Assembly: GCA_907163375.1 (NCBI GenBank)
Contig: CAJQUW010006089.1
Location: forward strand, 299,622 to 363,621
Length of the DNA stretch: 64,000 nt
Direction of reading: 5' to 3'
From: Prostheceraeus crozeri
Taxonomy: Eukaryota > Platyhelminthes > Polycladida > Euryleptidae
Under the pieces are notes generated by a model that made no database searches, was not told the DNA's origin, and saw only the letters and a program-made list of their open reading frames with translations. Each line of letters begins with the position of its first letter. Positions within the stretch are counted from its first letter, which is position 1. Position numbers and translations under genes: made by a program. Of this stretch, positions 56,282 to 64,000 are shown piece after piece.

Positions 56282-57802
56282 ATGGAAAGTGAAAATAAGG
56301 ACTCGTTTCTAATCTACTTGCCCAGTAATGCTTCTATGAATAAATTTCCCAAAAATAAACCATCAGACTATCGAGTAGAATTAAATCGGCCACTGCATTT
56401 AGAAGGTGAATGGGAAGTTGGCGTTTCTAGTATTTGCTATGATAGCAATATTCAGAATGTGAATGATTTGGAAGAAATGATATTGACTCCTCGCACCCAT
56501 GATGGAATAACGATGAATAATGCATTTCAGTTCCCATACAATTTAACATCAGATGGAAAGTGGAACTATGAATGGATTCAGATAAAATCAGATTCTTATG
56601 AGCCATTTGGGAATGAGAAAATTATTAAGGCATTCAACAGTGGTAATACTTCCATCATGAAGAATAAAAATCAGAAAGCTTATGAGTTTACTATCTATCA
56701 TTGGAGTGGGAGACAGTTCCTCCGCTTTCATTCTTTTACTAAAGGTCTTACGCTGAGGTTGGATAGTGAATTCTATCCACATCTTGGTTTTGGTCATGGA
56801 CTACATCTAACGTCAATTGCTACTGCAAATGTTAAAAAAGTTTATTCAACTCGAATCAACAAATTTCATTATAGATTTAAAATATTTGATGAAGATGTTG
56901 TAGAATGCGAAGAACGCATCATTTTGAAAAAGCGTGGTGTTCAACCTTTATCACTTATTGAGTTAGTAAAACGATGGAATGAGACTGTGGGTAAGAAGTA
57001 TGGAGAGAAAATTATGGCGGACAAAAATAAGTTGGTTATTCAGAAATATAATGACAAACTTACAGTTTATTTCTCTCCAACCTTGCGTCATTTTGTAAGA
57101 CATTATACGCCTATTATTGGAAGCGGTGTGGTGTATGGTTCTCATGAATATCACACTAAAGCTGATTCAGTTAATGATGAATGGTGGGTGGACATCTATG
57201 GCGATCGCATCAAGAAAATTTACCAGTCTTATGAAGAATCTAAAGTTGCTATCAATATAATGCCGCGTCTATATCATACAGTTGAAAGCTTCATTCATGT
57301 AGTAAATCCTTATATACAACAGAAGTTGAAGCATGTGATGAAAAGTAAATATGATGTAAAGACACACCACATTTCGTTTTCAATTGAAAAACAACGCGTT
57401 GTTCTGAAACTGGGTGATGACATTCAATGTCAATTGAGTAAAAATTTGAAAAAACTCTTTGGCTTTTCAATGCTACAAACTGTGTTTGCTGCTGCGCATA
57501 CGATTGGTATAGAAACACCAATGACACTTGATAAACATGAACAACACCTTTACATTCAAAGTGATTTGATTTTACCTATTTCTGTTGGCGAGAAAAAAGA
57601 ATACATTTTACGTGATTTCATTCATGATAAAGACGCTTCATATGGAATAGTCGAGAAGATGTTTGAATCTATTTTCTATCATCCCGTCGTCAAACAAACT
57701 ATACCCTCTATTGCTATCAAAATTACCAATGGTTTACAAGAGTGTATCCATGTGAAAGATACTAAATCCCTCGTAACTTTAGTGTTTCGGAAAACAAAGT
57801 GA
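56282..57802 (+). CDS. Large Polinton structural-type protein, paralogue 2
   Basis: 506 residues from the ATG at 56282, which follows TTAATGCAAAAG by about 40 bp. FLIYLPSNASMNKFPKNKPS, YRVELNRPLHLEGEWEVGVS and the C-terminal IPSIAIKITNGLQ and LVTLVFRKTK mirror paralogue 1. It lies 39 bp after that gene on the same strand. A polyadenylation signal AATAAA lies at 57826-57831. Likely a virion structural protein; I cannot say which. The frame looks whole. Confidence 0.65.
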   Translation: MESENKDSFLIYLPSNASMNKFPKNKPSDYRVELNRPLHLEGEWEVGVSSICYDSNIQNVNDLEEMILTPRTHDGITMNNAFQFPYNLTSDGKWNYEWIQIKSDSYEPFGNEKIIKAFNSGNTSIMKNKNQKAYEFTIYHWSGRQFLRFHSFTKGLTLRLDSEFYPHLGFGHGLHLTSIATANVKKVYSTRINKFHYRFKIFDEDVVECEERIILKKRGVQPLSLIELVKRWNETVGKKYGEKIMADKNKLVIQKYNDKLTVYFSPTLRHFVRHYTPIIGSGVVYGSHEYHTKADSVNDEWWVDIYGDRIKKIYQSYEESKVAINIMPRLYHTVESFIHVVNPYIQQKLKHVMKSKYDVKTHHISFSIEKQRVVLKLGDDIQCQLSKNLKKLFGFSMLQTVFAAAHTIGIETPMTLDKHEQHLYIQSDLILPISVGEKKEYILRDFIHDKDASYGIVEKMFESIFYHPVVKQTIPSIAIKITNGLQECIHVKDTKSLVTLVFRKTK

Positions 57803-58019
57803 AGTCATTGTGATATGTTTATTGAAATAAAAATATGTATATGAAAAAGTCTTTTCACAGATATAGGGGGAATGGGCTGACTGTAGGCATATATTCACAA
57901 GGAAGAAACGATCTCATGCGATACATAAAACAACCATGTATATCTACAAAAAGCAACATCAAAATACTGAGTTAAAGTTGATTATGTCAATACATCTCCT
58001 GAATGTGGTAGCGTGAGTT

Positions 58020-61000
58020 TTATTCTTTTGGGTGGATTATGTTTGTGTCAGGATGTCCATGTGGAAGAGATGTGTTATGTCCTATCCAACACCTCTTATC
58101 CTCCCATGCTGAAAGTGCTCGTTTCTTGAACGTGTACGTTTTCACAGTATGAACTTGAGATTTTAAGATTGTCATATTGACAAACGTTATAGTTTTATTT
58201 TTATAGGCCTTCTTATAGGACCGATGTTTCATTTTATGAACAATGGATTTTGATATACCTTTAGCACGCTTAATACTATCTGCACATTCTTTTAGTTTCA
58301 TGGAATACATTTTAGGACGGAGGAGAATCATTTCATCTATTTCCTTTCCTGCTGTTTCATCCTTAAAACAACCAAGTTTGGCTTTATTCTGTATGGAATA
58401 GAGTGGATGAGTGGGATTGTAGTTAGATGTATCGAAATATTTTTCTAATGACTTACCTACTTCATTAAAATTTAAATCTTTTTGAGTGGTAATTCCTAAA
58501 AAGAAACTATCTGTATCACCACCCAGCAAGCGAACCTCTTTTACGAGAGGGCATGGTTTTAATATTTTGTAGAAGAGTTGATACATTTCAAGCTTGGAAT
58601 AATCTAAAACGGCTTGCCCAATATAGATGGGTTTGCACAACTCAACTTCTGATTTAATCATTTTAACACCTACAAGATCCTCATCGATGATGTCTCTATC
58701 AATGAAAAGAGGTGATGAGGTCAATTTGTGATATTTTTGTTCATCAACGACTAGTTTGTAATTCATACGTTTTCTAACATCCTCCATGGTCTTTCCGAAT
58801 AGACTATTATTCTTATATTTATAAAAATCCTTTTCAAAATTATTTTGGGCGAGTGCACGTTTTTGACTGTTACTATCTATGTAGGGTTTGAGGAAGGCTT
58901 TCTGTCTAAATTTGATAATGCGGTGAACTGACTTTAGAAGCATGCCCATTTCTAAATAGAATTTTAATATGCAGAAGTGTACGAGATAATTTTTCTTATC
59001 ATATTGGGTGAGTAAAAGTTTGCGGCATGGTTTGTACCTTGGCTGTCCACACTCTGTTAAGTTATTATGAAATTGTGACATGAATGGTGAAAACATATCT
59101 TCAGTCACTTCGCCAGATTCAGGTGCGAGTGGGAAATCAGCAGTTTTATTTTTAATACTATTTGGATAAATCAAATCCACTTCAAAATAATATCCCCAAT
59201 CACCTTCATCTGGAATATTCAGTATGTTTGAAGGGTTGGAGTAATACTCAAGCTCATTTTGATTTAACCAACTAAACTCGGAATGAGGTAGTGGTTTAGA
59301 CAGTGAACTGCCATATAAATTATTTTGGTCATAGTACTTTAGGTGGATATGATCATCACCTACTGTTTCAGATTTTATATGATGTTTATTTACAAATGTG
59401 AGACCACCGCGTATTCCGCGCTCAAATATATTATACATCTCCGGGTCTTGTAAGAGATGAATGGTCTCACCAGTCATTTTAAAGGCTGATTTAAAGGACA
59501 TGGCTGGTAGACTGACAAAGTGGATAGGATCTAATTTGTCTTCTTCTAATGCCACTCGTCGAAACTCCTGAAAGACATCAGCCAGCAAAATGACATCTAA
59601 TTCTAAGTAAGCGATCATATAATCGCCAAACGTTTACAATTAAATTTAACCATGCCTCTTGAGCATGTTCATAGTCCTCTACTGGACAATCTTCACCCGT
59701 CAAATCGTTTTTGAATTTGTCAATGGAAGGAAGGGTTGTTTCATTTAGTTTAGACATTGAGCTAAAATACGCATAAGGAAAGACTCCTTTGCGAGTGATT
59801 ATTTCATCCGTTAAGTTTGGATAGTGTTTCTTCAAAGTTTGACTATGGGGAAGAAACTTGAGATTACGAACGAGAGAAGCTAGTGACGCTGACATGAATT
59901 GAAATGAATCTAAAAATTTTATTTCGAAGAAGACTGTCTTATTTTCTTTAGTTTTATCTACTGGTACTTTTGCTGTCATTGCCATGAATTTTTCTCTCGT
60001 TTGTGCTATTACATTAAACTGCCACGATTTCATCTGGCTCAACCCTCCTTTTATGAGCATATGACTGTCATAGCCCTTAAAGTTATGAAAAATGACGGGT
60101 AGTACACGACGTCTCAACCTAAGTGAAAAGTTACATTTGGAGCAGAGTGCGTTTCTAAATTTACCAGTGATGTGATCATGATCACGCACTTTCTTAATTT
60201 TATCGTCATCAAACGTTTTATGACATTTAGGACAGGATGTGCAACTTTCAAATTTTTGTTTGTCTTCATCTGACATATGTAGTGACTTACGCTGCAATTG
60301 GGAATCATATGATTGTTGAAATTTTGCAGCTTTATCGAGAAATTCTAGAAATTTTGAAATGCAATCTTCACCTTGCCAAGTATGCATTTTGTTTTGTCTA
60401 TTCCTAAAGTGGTCATGCCATACTTCATAGCAGGATATGGCTGCTGGCTTGTGGATGATATCATCAATGTAGCATTCTATGTCTGCGTAAATGACACGCA
60501 GGGGACTTAATTCGTCACCATTATCCCTATGTGAAAATATTTTATCTTTGGGCATGCGTTCCATTTGTAATTTACCTCGCTTGCACCATTCATAGTGAGT
60601 TTCAAATTTATCTTTACTCCAAAATGAGCGGATGCAGCGGTCGCATACAAAATGTTCACCTCTTTTAGAGTGCCCCAAGTGAGTGTACAAGCGAGAGATT
60701 TTGGGAATACCACAGTAGTGCCATTCCTCGCTATCATCTTGTTTTACTAATAAGAGGTTGACTACACTTTCATAACAAGTTGAACGTGAATTATAGCGGG
60801 CACCCTTCAACCCCTTCTCCCACACGTGAACGACAATTTTAATCTTATTATGTTTTTCGAACGTTTCTACATCTTTGATTTTCATGTTGTTACTATCACA
60901 ACCTTCAAAGTCTAGTTCATCCTCCCACTGTCTATAGCTATAGGTGCGATCTCGATGCGCGTTGATATCATTATAGTGAAGGATGGATAGGACTGCATAT

Positions 61001-61275
61001 TTGAAACACTGTGATTTACAATCAACATTGATGACAGCTTTCTTATTATACAACGTTTTTGGAAGTTTAAATGTGCCTCGAGCTGCATGACTTTCTAATA
61101 GGGAAATTTTGAATATGGCTGAGTCCACACCATCAAAAATGAGAGCGCTGTCGCGTTGATTGAATTTATCTACATTTGATTTTAAACATTGAATGTGAAA
61201 ATTTAGCCAAGACTCGCAGTCTACAACTTCGGTTGCGGAAGAGGAAGGAACATGAAACTGTATTCTCTCCGTCAC
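58020..61275 (-). pseudogene. Polinton protein-primed DNA polymerase B (appears broken)
   Basis: Replicates the element using a terminal protein primer. Motifs in order on the minus strand: a Cys protease/OTU-like N-terminal stretch (INVDCKSQCFKYAVLSIL), a C2H2-type finger (FVCDRCIRSFWSKDKFETHY), Exo I (VIYADIECYI), an HNH/endonuclease-VII-like insert (CPKCHKTF, RDHDHITGKFRNALCSKCN), Exo II (VIFHNFKGYDSHMLI), Pol A (YYDQNNLYGSSLSKPLP), Pol B (NNSLFGKTMEDVRKRMNYKL) and Pol C (LGGDTDSFFLGI). All three palm motifs have the residues expected of active family B enzymes. Over 1,000 codons is the usual Polinton size. The gene appears to carry a break. Confidence 0.92.
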
Positions 61276-61279
61276 TTGA

Positions 61280-61797
61280 CCCGTTTGAAAAATCTATTTT
61301 AATATATTTTAGTTTAAGGTAGATGAGCGCCTTCATTCTAAAATTGTCTAAATTATTGAAGAGCGCTTCGATAATGTTAGAATTTTGAAGGAGCCACTCA
61401 GGAAAATCTACAATTTGAGTATTGGACTCCATGCAGTAGTCGCGTACTAAATTATTATGTGAAACATTAATGAGGGAGATGGTAGAGGTACCGTTGGTGT
61501 AGTGATCATTTGCATGCGTGTGTTGAAGTCTGTGCGAAGATCGCTGAAAGTGACTATCAAAAGAAAGAGGCACAAATCGCAAGGAAAGGAGATGTCATCG
61601 TCAGAATCAACTTCACCTCCGGAGATTGACGCCGCTTTGCGTTGACACACACGTTGTTTGATGTGTCGAAGGAGACTGTGCTTCCTTGTAAACATATGTC
61701 CGCAGTCGGCACATTCCCACTCGTTGCCTTGCCGCGAGAGTCCTGAGCTGGAACTCACATCACCTGAAAGAGAAATCATTCTTTCATCTCTGTTCAA
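61280..61797 (-). pseudogene. Polymerase leader region with C2H2 zinc finger
   Basis: Upstream of the main polymerase frame, a minus-strand frame starts MNRDERMISLSGD and contains ECADCGHMFTRKHSLLRHIK followed by QRVC, a C2H2-type finger of the sort often found at the N-terminus of Polinton polymerase genes. Another minus-strand frame here contains DFPEWLLQNSNIIEALFNNL. The region probably belongs to the polymerase gene or its leader; it appears disrupted or spliced. Confidence 0.5.
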
Positions 61798-62077
61798 GCC
61801 TCAGTGTAGTGTTACAACCTACCTTGACTCAATAACTCTAAACTTTCCTCGAGAAGAGAGGGCGTTGGTGATGAAGTTGATGTCTGAAATTGAGGAAGAT
61901 GCTATTAGTCACTCGTTTGAGGGAGATGAGAGAGGAAATTTTCAACTTACCATTTCAACGAAATCAAGTTTAAGTTTGATACTTCTACAAGATAGAGACT
62001 TCACTCAAATAATAGTCAAAGAGAGAGATCGTGCGTTCGTCACTTGTATGATTCACAGATTAAATGAAATGACCTGA
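61798..62077 (+). other. Short open frame, uncertain
   Basis: The plus-strand frame ends MIHRLNEMT and holds FQLTISTKSSLSLILLQDRD. Its upstream part is antisense to the zinc-finger frame. No family recognised; it may be a small gene or nothing. Confidence 0.2.
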
Positions 62078-62079
62078 AT

Positions 62080-62209
62080 GTCACTTTGCTTATATACTTT
62101 CATCCTCTTCATTCATTGGATGTTCATTCTGATTGGCTGCTTGTGTATACTTAAGAATTAGAAAAATTTTAAAGTTATCATTATTCAAAGTCAGCATTTC
62201 AAAGACAAC
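62080..62209. promoter_or_regulatory. Divergent promoter region
   Basis: It lies between the minus-strand polymerase leader and the plus-strand gene at 62210. It contains TATATAAG on the minus strand (near 62087-62094) and, on the plus strand, ATTGGCT (CCAAT-type) and GTATACTTAAG. No experimental support. Confidence 0.35.
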
Positions 62210-62647
62210 ATGACAAGTCCTCCAACAACACCAAATACCGCATTGGAGTTCTCCTCTCCATATACATCAGCAAAGGTGCTCGTTACAGCAAATGCACCAA
62301 GAAAGGCGAAGGTGGAGAAGACATACAATCTCGACAATATACGAAAGTTATCATTATCGGAGGAGGATGAAGAGGAGTTGCCCGACCTAACAGGCATACG
62401 GTGGAAATATTTACAATATGATGCCGAAGGGGTGATGGAGATGACCAGCAAGTCGCACTTGCATCAAATATGGGAGTGGTACACCCCTAACTCCAAACCG
62501 CGAACCGTGGCGGAGTGGGCGTACATTGAGAAAGTGAGGGACGCTGCAGAAGAACGTTTAAAGCAGCTCAACTGTTTTTGTACTCTATGTGAAGCCAGAC
62601 TCTGGGACGATATTGACGATGAAGACCTTTTGAAATACATGCCATAA
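62210..62647 (+). CDS. Polinton accessory protein, unknown function
   Basis: 145 residues: a Ser/Thr/Pro-rich, probably disordered N-terminus, an acidic patch (LSLSEEDEEELPDLTG), then a compact Trp-rich part (IRWKYLQYD, HQIWEWYTP, VAEWAYIEKVRDAAEERLKQ) and CFCTLCEARLWDDIDDEDLL at the end. The single CxxC pair is not a known finger. A polyadenylation signal AATAAA overlaps the end (62646-62651). I do not recognise the family. The frame looks whole. Confidence 0.55.
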   Translation: MTSPPTTPNTALEFSSPYTSAKVLVTANAPRKAKVEKTYNLDNIRKLSLSEEDEEELPDLTGIRWKYLQYDAEGVMEMTSKSHLHQIWEWYTPNSKPRTVAEWAYIEKVRDAAEERLKQLNCFCTLCEARLWDDIDDEDLLKYMP

Positions 62648-62705
62648 TAAATGTTTATTTCGTATTATCTTTGCTTTCATTCTGACTTACTTGAATGGGG
62701 TTTTA

Positions 62706-63311
62706 GTGAATAATTTAACCATGTATACTTTTTCATTTGGAAATAGTAGCACGCTTAGTTTAACTTGTAAATCTTATAACATTTCATATGGACGATGATG
62801 GTAGATGAAATAGTGTCAAATAAATTAAGATAGCTTACACTTCTGATACAGGGATAGCAATCGACTGCGATCCATGTGTAAAGAGCTTGTTAGACTACGG
62901 ATGGGCTTAAGTGGATGATTTAACCATGTATAATTTTTTCATTTGGAAATAGTAGCACGCTTAGTCTAACTTGTAAATCTTAAACATTTCATATGGACGA
63001 TGATGGTAGATAAAATAGTGTCAAATAAATTAAGATAGCTTACACTTCTGATACAGGGATAGCAATCGACTGCGATCCATGTGTAAAGAGCTTGTTAGAC
63101 TACGGATGGGCTTAAGTGGATGATTTAACCATGTATACCTTTTTCATTTGGAAATAGTAGCACGCTTAGTCTAACTTGTAAATCTAAAAACATTTCATAT
63201 GGACGATGATGGTAGATAAAATTGTGTCAAATAAATTAAGATAGCTTACACTTCTGATACAGGGATAGCAATCGACTGCGATCCATGTGTAAAGAGCTTG
63301 TTAGACTACGG
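62706..63311. repeat. 205-bp tandem repeat, three copies
   Basis: Units start at 62706, 62911 and 63116, each opening GTGNATNATTTAACCATGTA and ending near CTTGTTAGACTACGGA. Copies 2 and 3 are nearly identical; copy 1 differs slightly more. No coding content. It directly follows the last Polinton gene, so it may be the element's subterminal repeat or flanking satellite. Confidence 0.95.
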
Positions 63312-63423
63312 AAGAGAGAAGTGTGTTATGTTGCGTGTGGCGCGTGAGTGTCCTCCCATTTCATTCCATTCATCAATTCGTCTCATTGATAGAGACAGGT
63401 ATAACTCATGGTTCTCATAACGT

Positions 63424-63804
63424 ATGCAATGGAAAGTTTTAGGCAACCTTCGACAGTTGGCTAAATGTCGCCCTGGCGCGAATGCATACTACGTTGAGAC
63501 AGAGGCAATCACTTGCAAACATGACGCAGAGAGGTTTAACAAAATTGACCATTGCCGAATGTCCCTTGCGGTATACATAGCTACGGGTTTCACCGCCGCC
63601 CTTTACAGGAACGCCCGTCGAAAGGAAGTATTACACCGAACTTCATTTGCAACGTTCAAGTTGACTGATAGCAGATTCAACTTAATGATAGTATTCGCCA
63701 GTCCGAAGACTGCCCAGGGCAAACCGCGAGGAGGTTCTATCATGTCTTGCCCCATGGTGGCCCTTAAGAGAGCCGATGGTTCGTTCTCGGGAGTAACAAG
63801 ATGA
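63424..63804 (+). other. Open frame of unknown nature in GC-richer sequence
   Basis: 126 codons starting MQWKVLGNLRQLAKCRPGAN. Base composition is less AT-rich than the flanks, and the opposite strand is also open for 73 codons, so the coding strand is uncertain. It could be an exon, a dispersed repeat or part of an RNA-derived sequence. The right flank to 64000 ends in an acidic-coding-like GA-rich minus strand (SSTSEDEDEIEGEDQED). Not recognised. Confidence 0.3.
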
Positions 63805-64000
63805 CTATTGGCTTGAATAGTCAATAGGTATGACGCTTAGTTCTCGTATACCCTATACCGCCTAAGCCGTGGTGTTGCATTCTGGCACCTTTCGGATGCG
63901 GAGTGGTATTTGGAGTCCACACCTCATCCGTCCAAACGATCCTCTTGATCTTCCCCTTCTATCTCATCCTCATCCTCACTCGTCGAGGATGACGAACTCG

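Larger units (their letters stand above)
41500..62700. mobile_element. Polinton/Maverick (adintovirus-like) element, fossil copy
   Basis: A block of at least 21 kb with the diagnostic Polinton gene set: FtsK/HerA-type packaging ATPase, retroviral-type integrase, minor and major capsid proteins, adenovirus-type cysteine protease and protein-primed DNA polymerase B. Accessory genes include RING-like fingers, a DEDD-exonuclease-like protein and a transcription-factor cluster. Genes from 42.3 to 53.5 kb and 54.8 to 57.8 kb are on the plus strand; the polymerase and the 53.6-54.8 kb cluster are on the minus strand. Terminal inverted repeats and the 6-bp target duplication were not located, so both boundaries are approximate; the right end may lie past the window. 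The copy is broken in roughly half a dozen places but many frames are long and well kept, suggesting a fairly young insertion. Confidence 0.93.

Noticed and set aside
1-64000. CRISPR arrays, tRNA and rRNA genes
   Set aside because: No regular spacer-repeat array, no credible cloverleaf with a GTTCGANNC arm and no rRNA core sequence seen by eye.

Overview
The window looks like nuclear DNA of an aquatic invertebrate. It is AT-rich and gene-poor, carries many decayed transposable elements, and holds one large intronless protocadherin exon. A lophotrochozoan (mollusc, brachiopod or annelid type) fits best, but that is an inference from the transposon mix and the protocadherin style; no marker in the window settles it.

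Layout. 1-10.3 kb is mostly non-coding, with a Penelope-like retroelement 3' end (about 0.8-1.25 kb), a 30/34-bp minisatellite with a higher-order period (2.86-3.57 kb) and a fold-back sequence (5.6 kb). 10.35-12.98 kb (minus) is the only confident host gene: the first large exon of a delta-type protocadherin with seven cadherin repeats, a membrane helix and a canonical splice donor. 13-33.8 kb is intergenic and transposon-rich: a second Penelope-like fragment, copies of a hAT-like non-autonomous element (one split by a LINE), another LINE scrap, a decayed unidentified coding stretch and several palindromes. 33.84-35.24 kb is a complete but inactivated Tc1-like DD34E transposon. 35.35-36.40 kb is a cluster of nested fold-back DNA. 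38.32-39.16 kb is the best-preserved hAT-like copy, with inverted ends and 8-bp target duplications.

From about 41.5 kb to at least 62.7 kb lies a Polinton/Maverick (adintovirus-like) element, treated here as a fossil. It has packaging ATPase, retroviral-type integrase, minor and major capsid regions, adenain-like protease, two large paralogous probable structural proteins, and protein-primed family B DNA polymerase. It is broken in roughly half a dozen places and has G-poor low-complexity blocks in its middle. Its outer ends were not found. A 205-bp tandem repeat (62.7-63.3 kb) follows it.

The most unusual observation is in the minus-strand cluster at 53.56-54.81 kb. One 181-residue frame has the length and hallmarks of a TATA-binding protein core, including YEPELFP in the second repeat and a matching first repeat. 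Beside it are two tandem paralogues whose fold pattern resembles the PC4 transcription coactivator. With a shared TTATGCAAA-type motif 29-45 bp ahead of four of the element's start codons, this suggests that the Polinton lineage carried its own transcription-initiation module. I do not know of a described precedent, but could not search for one.
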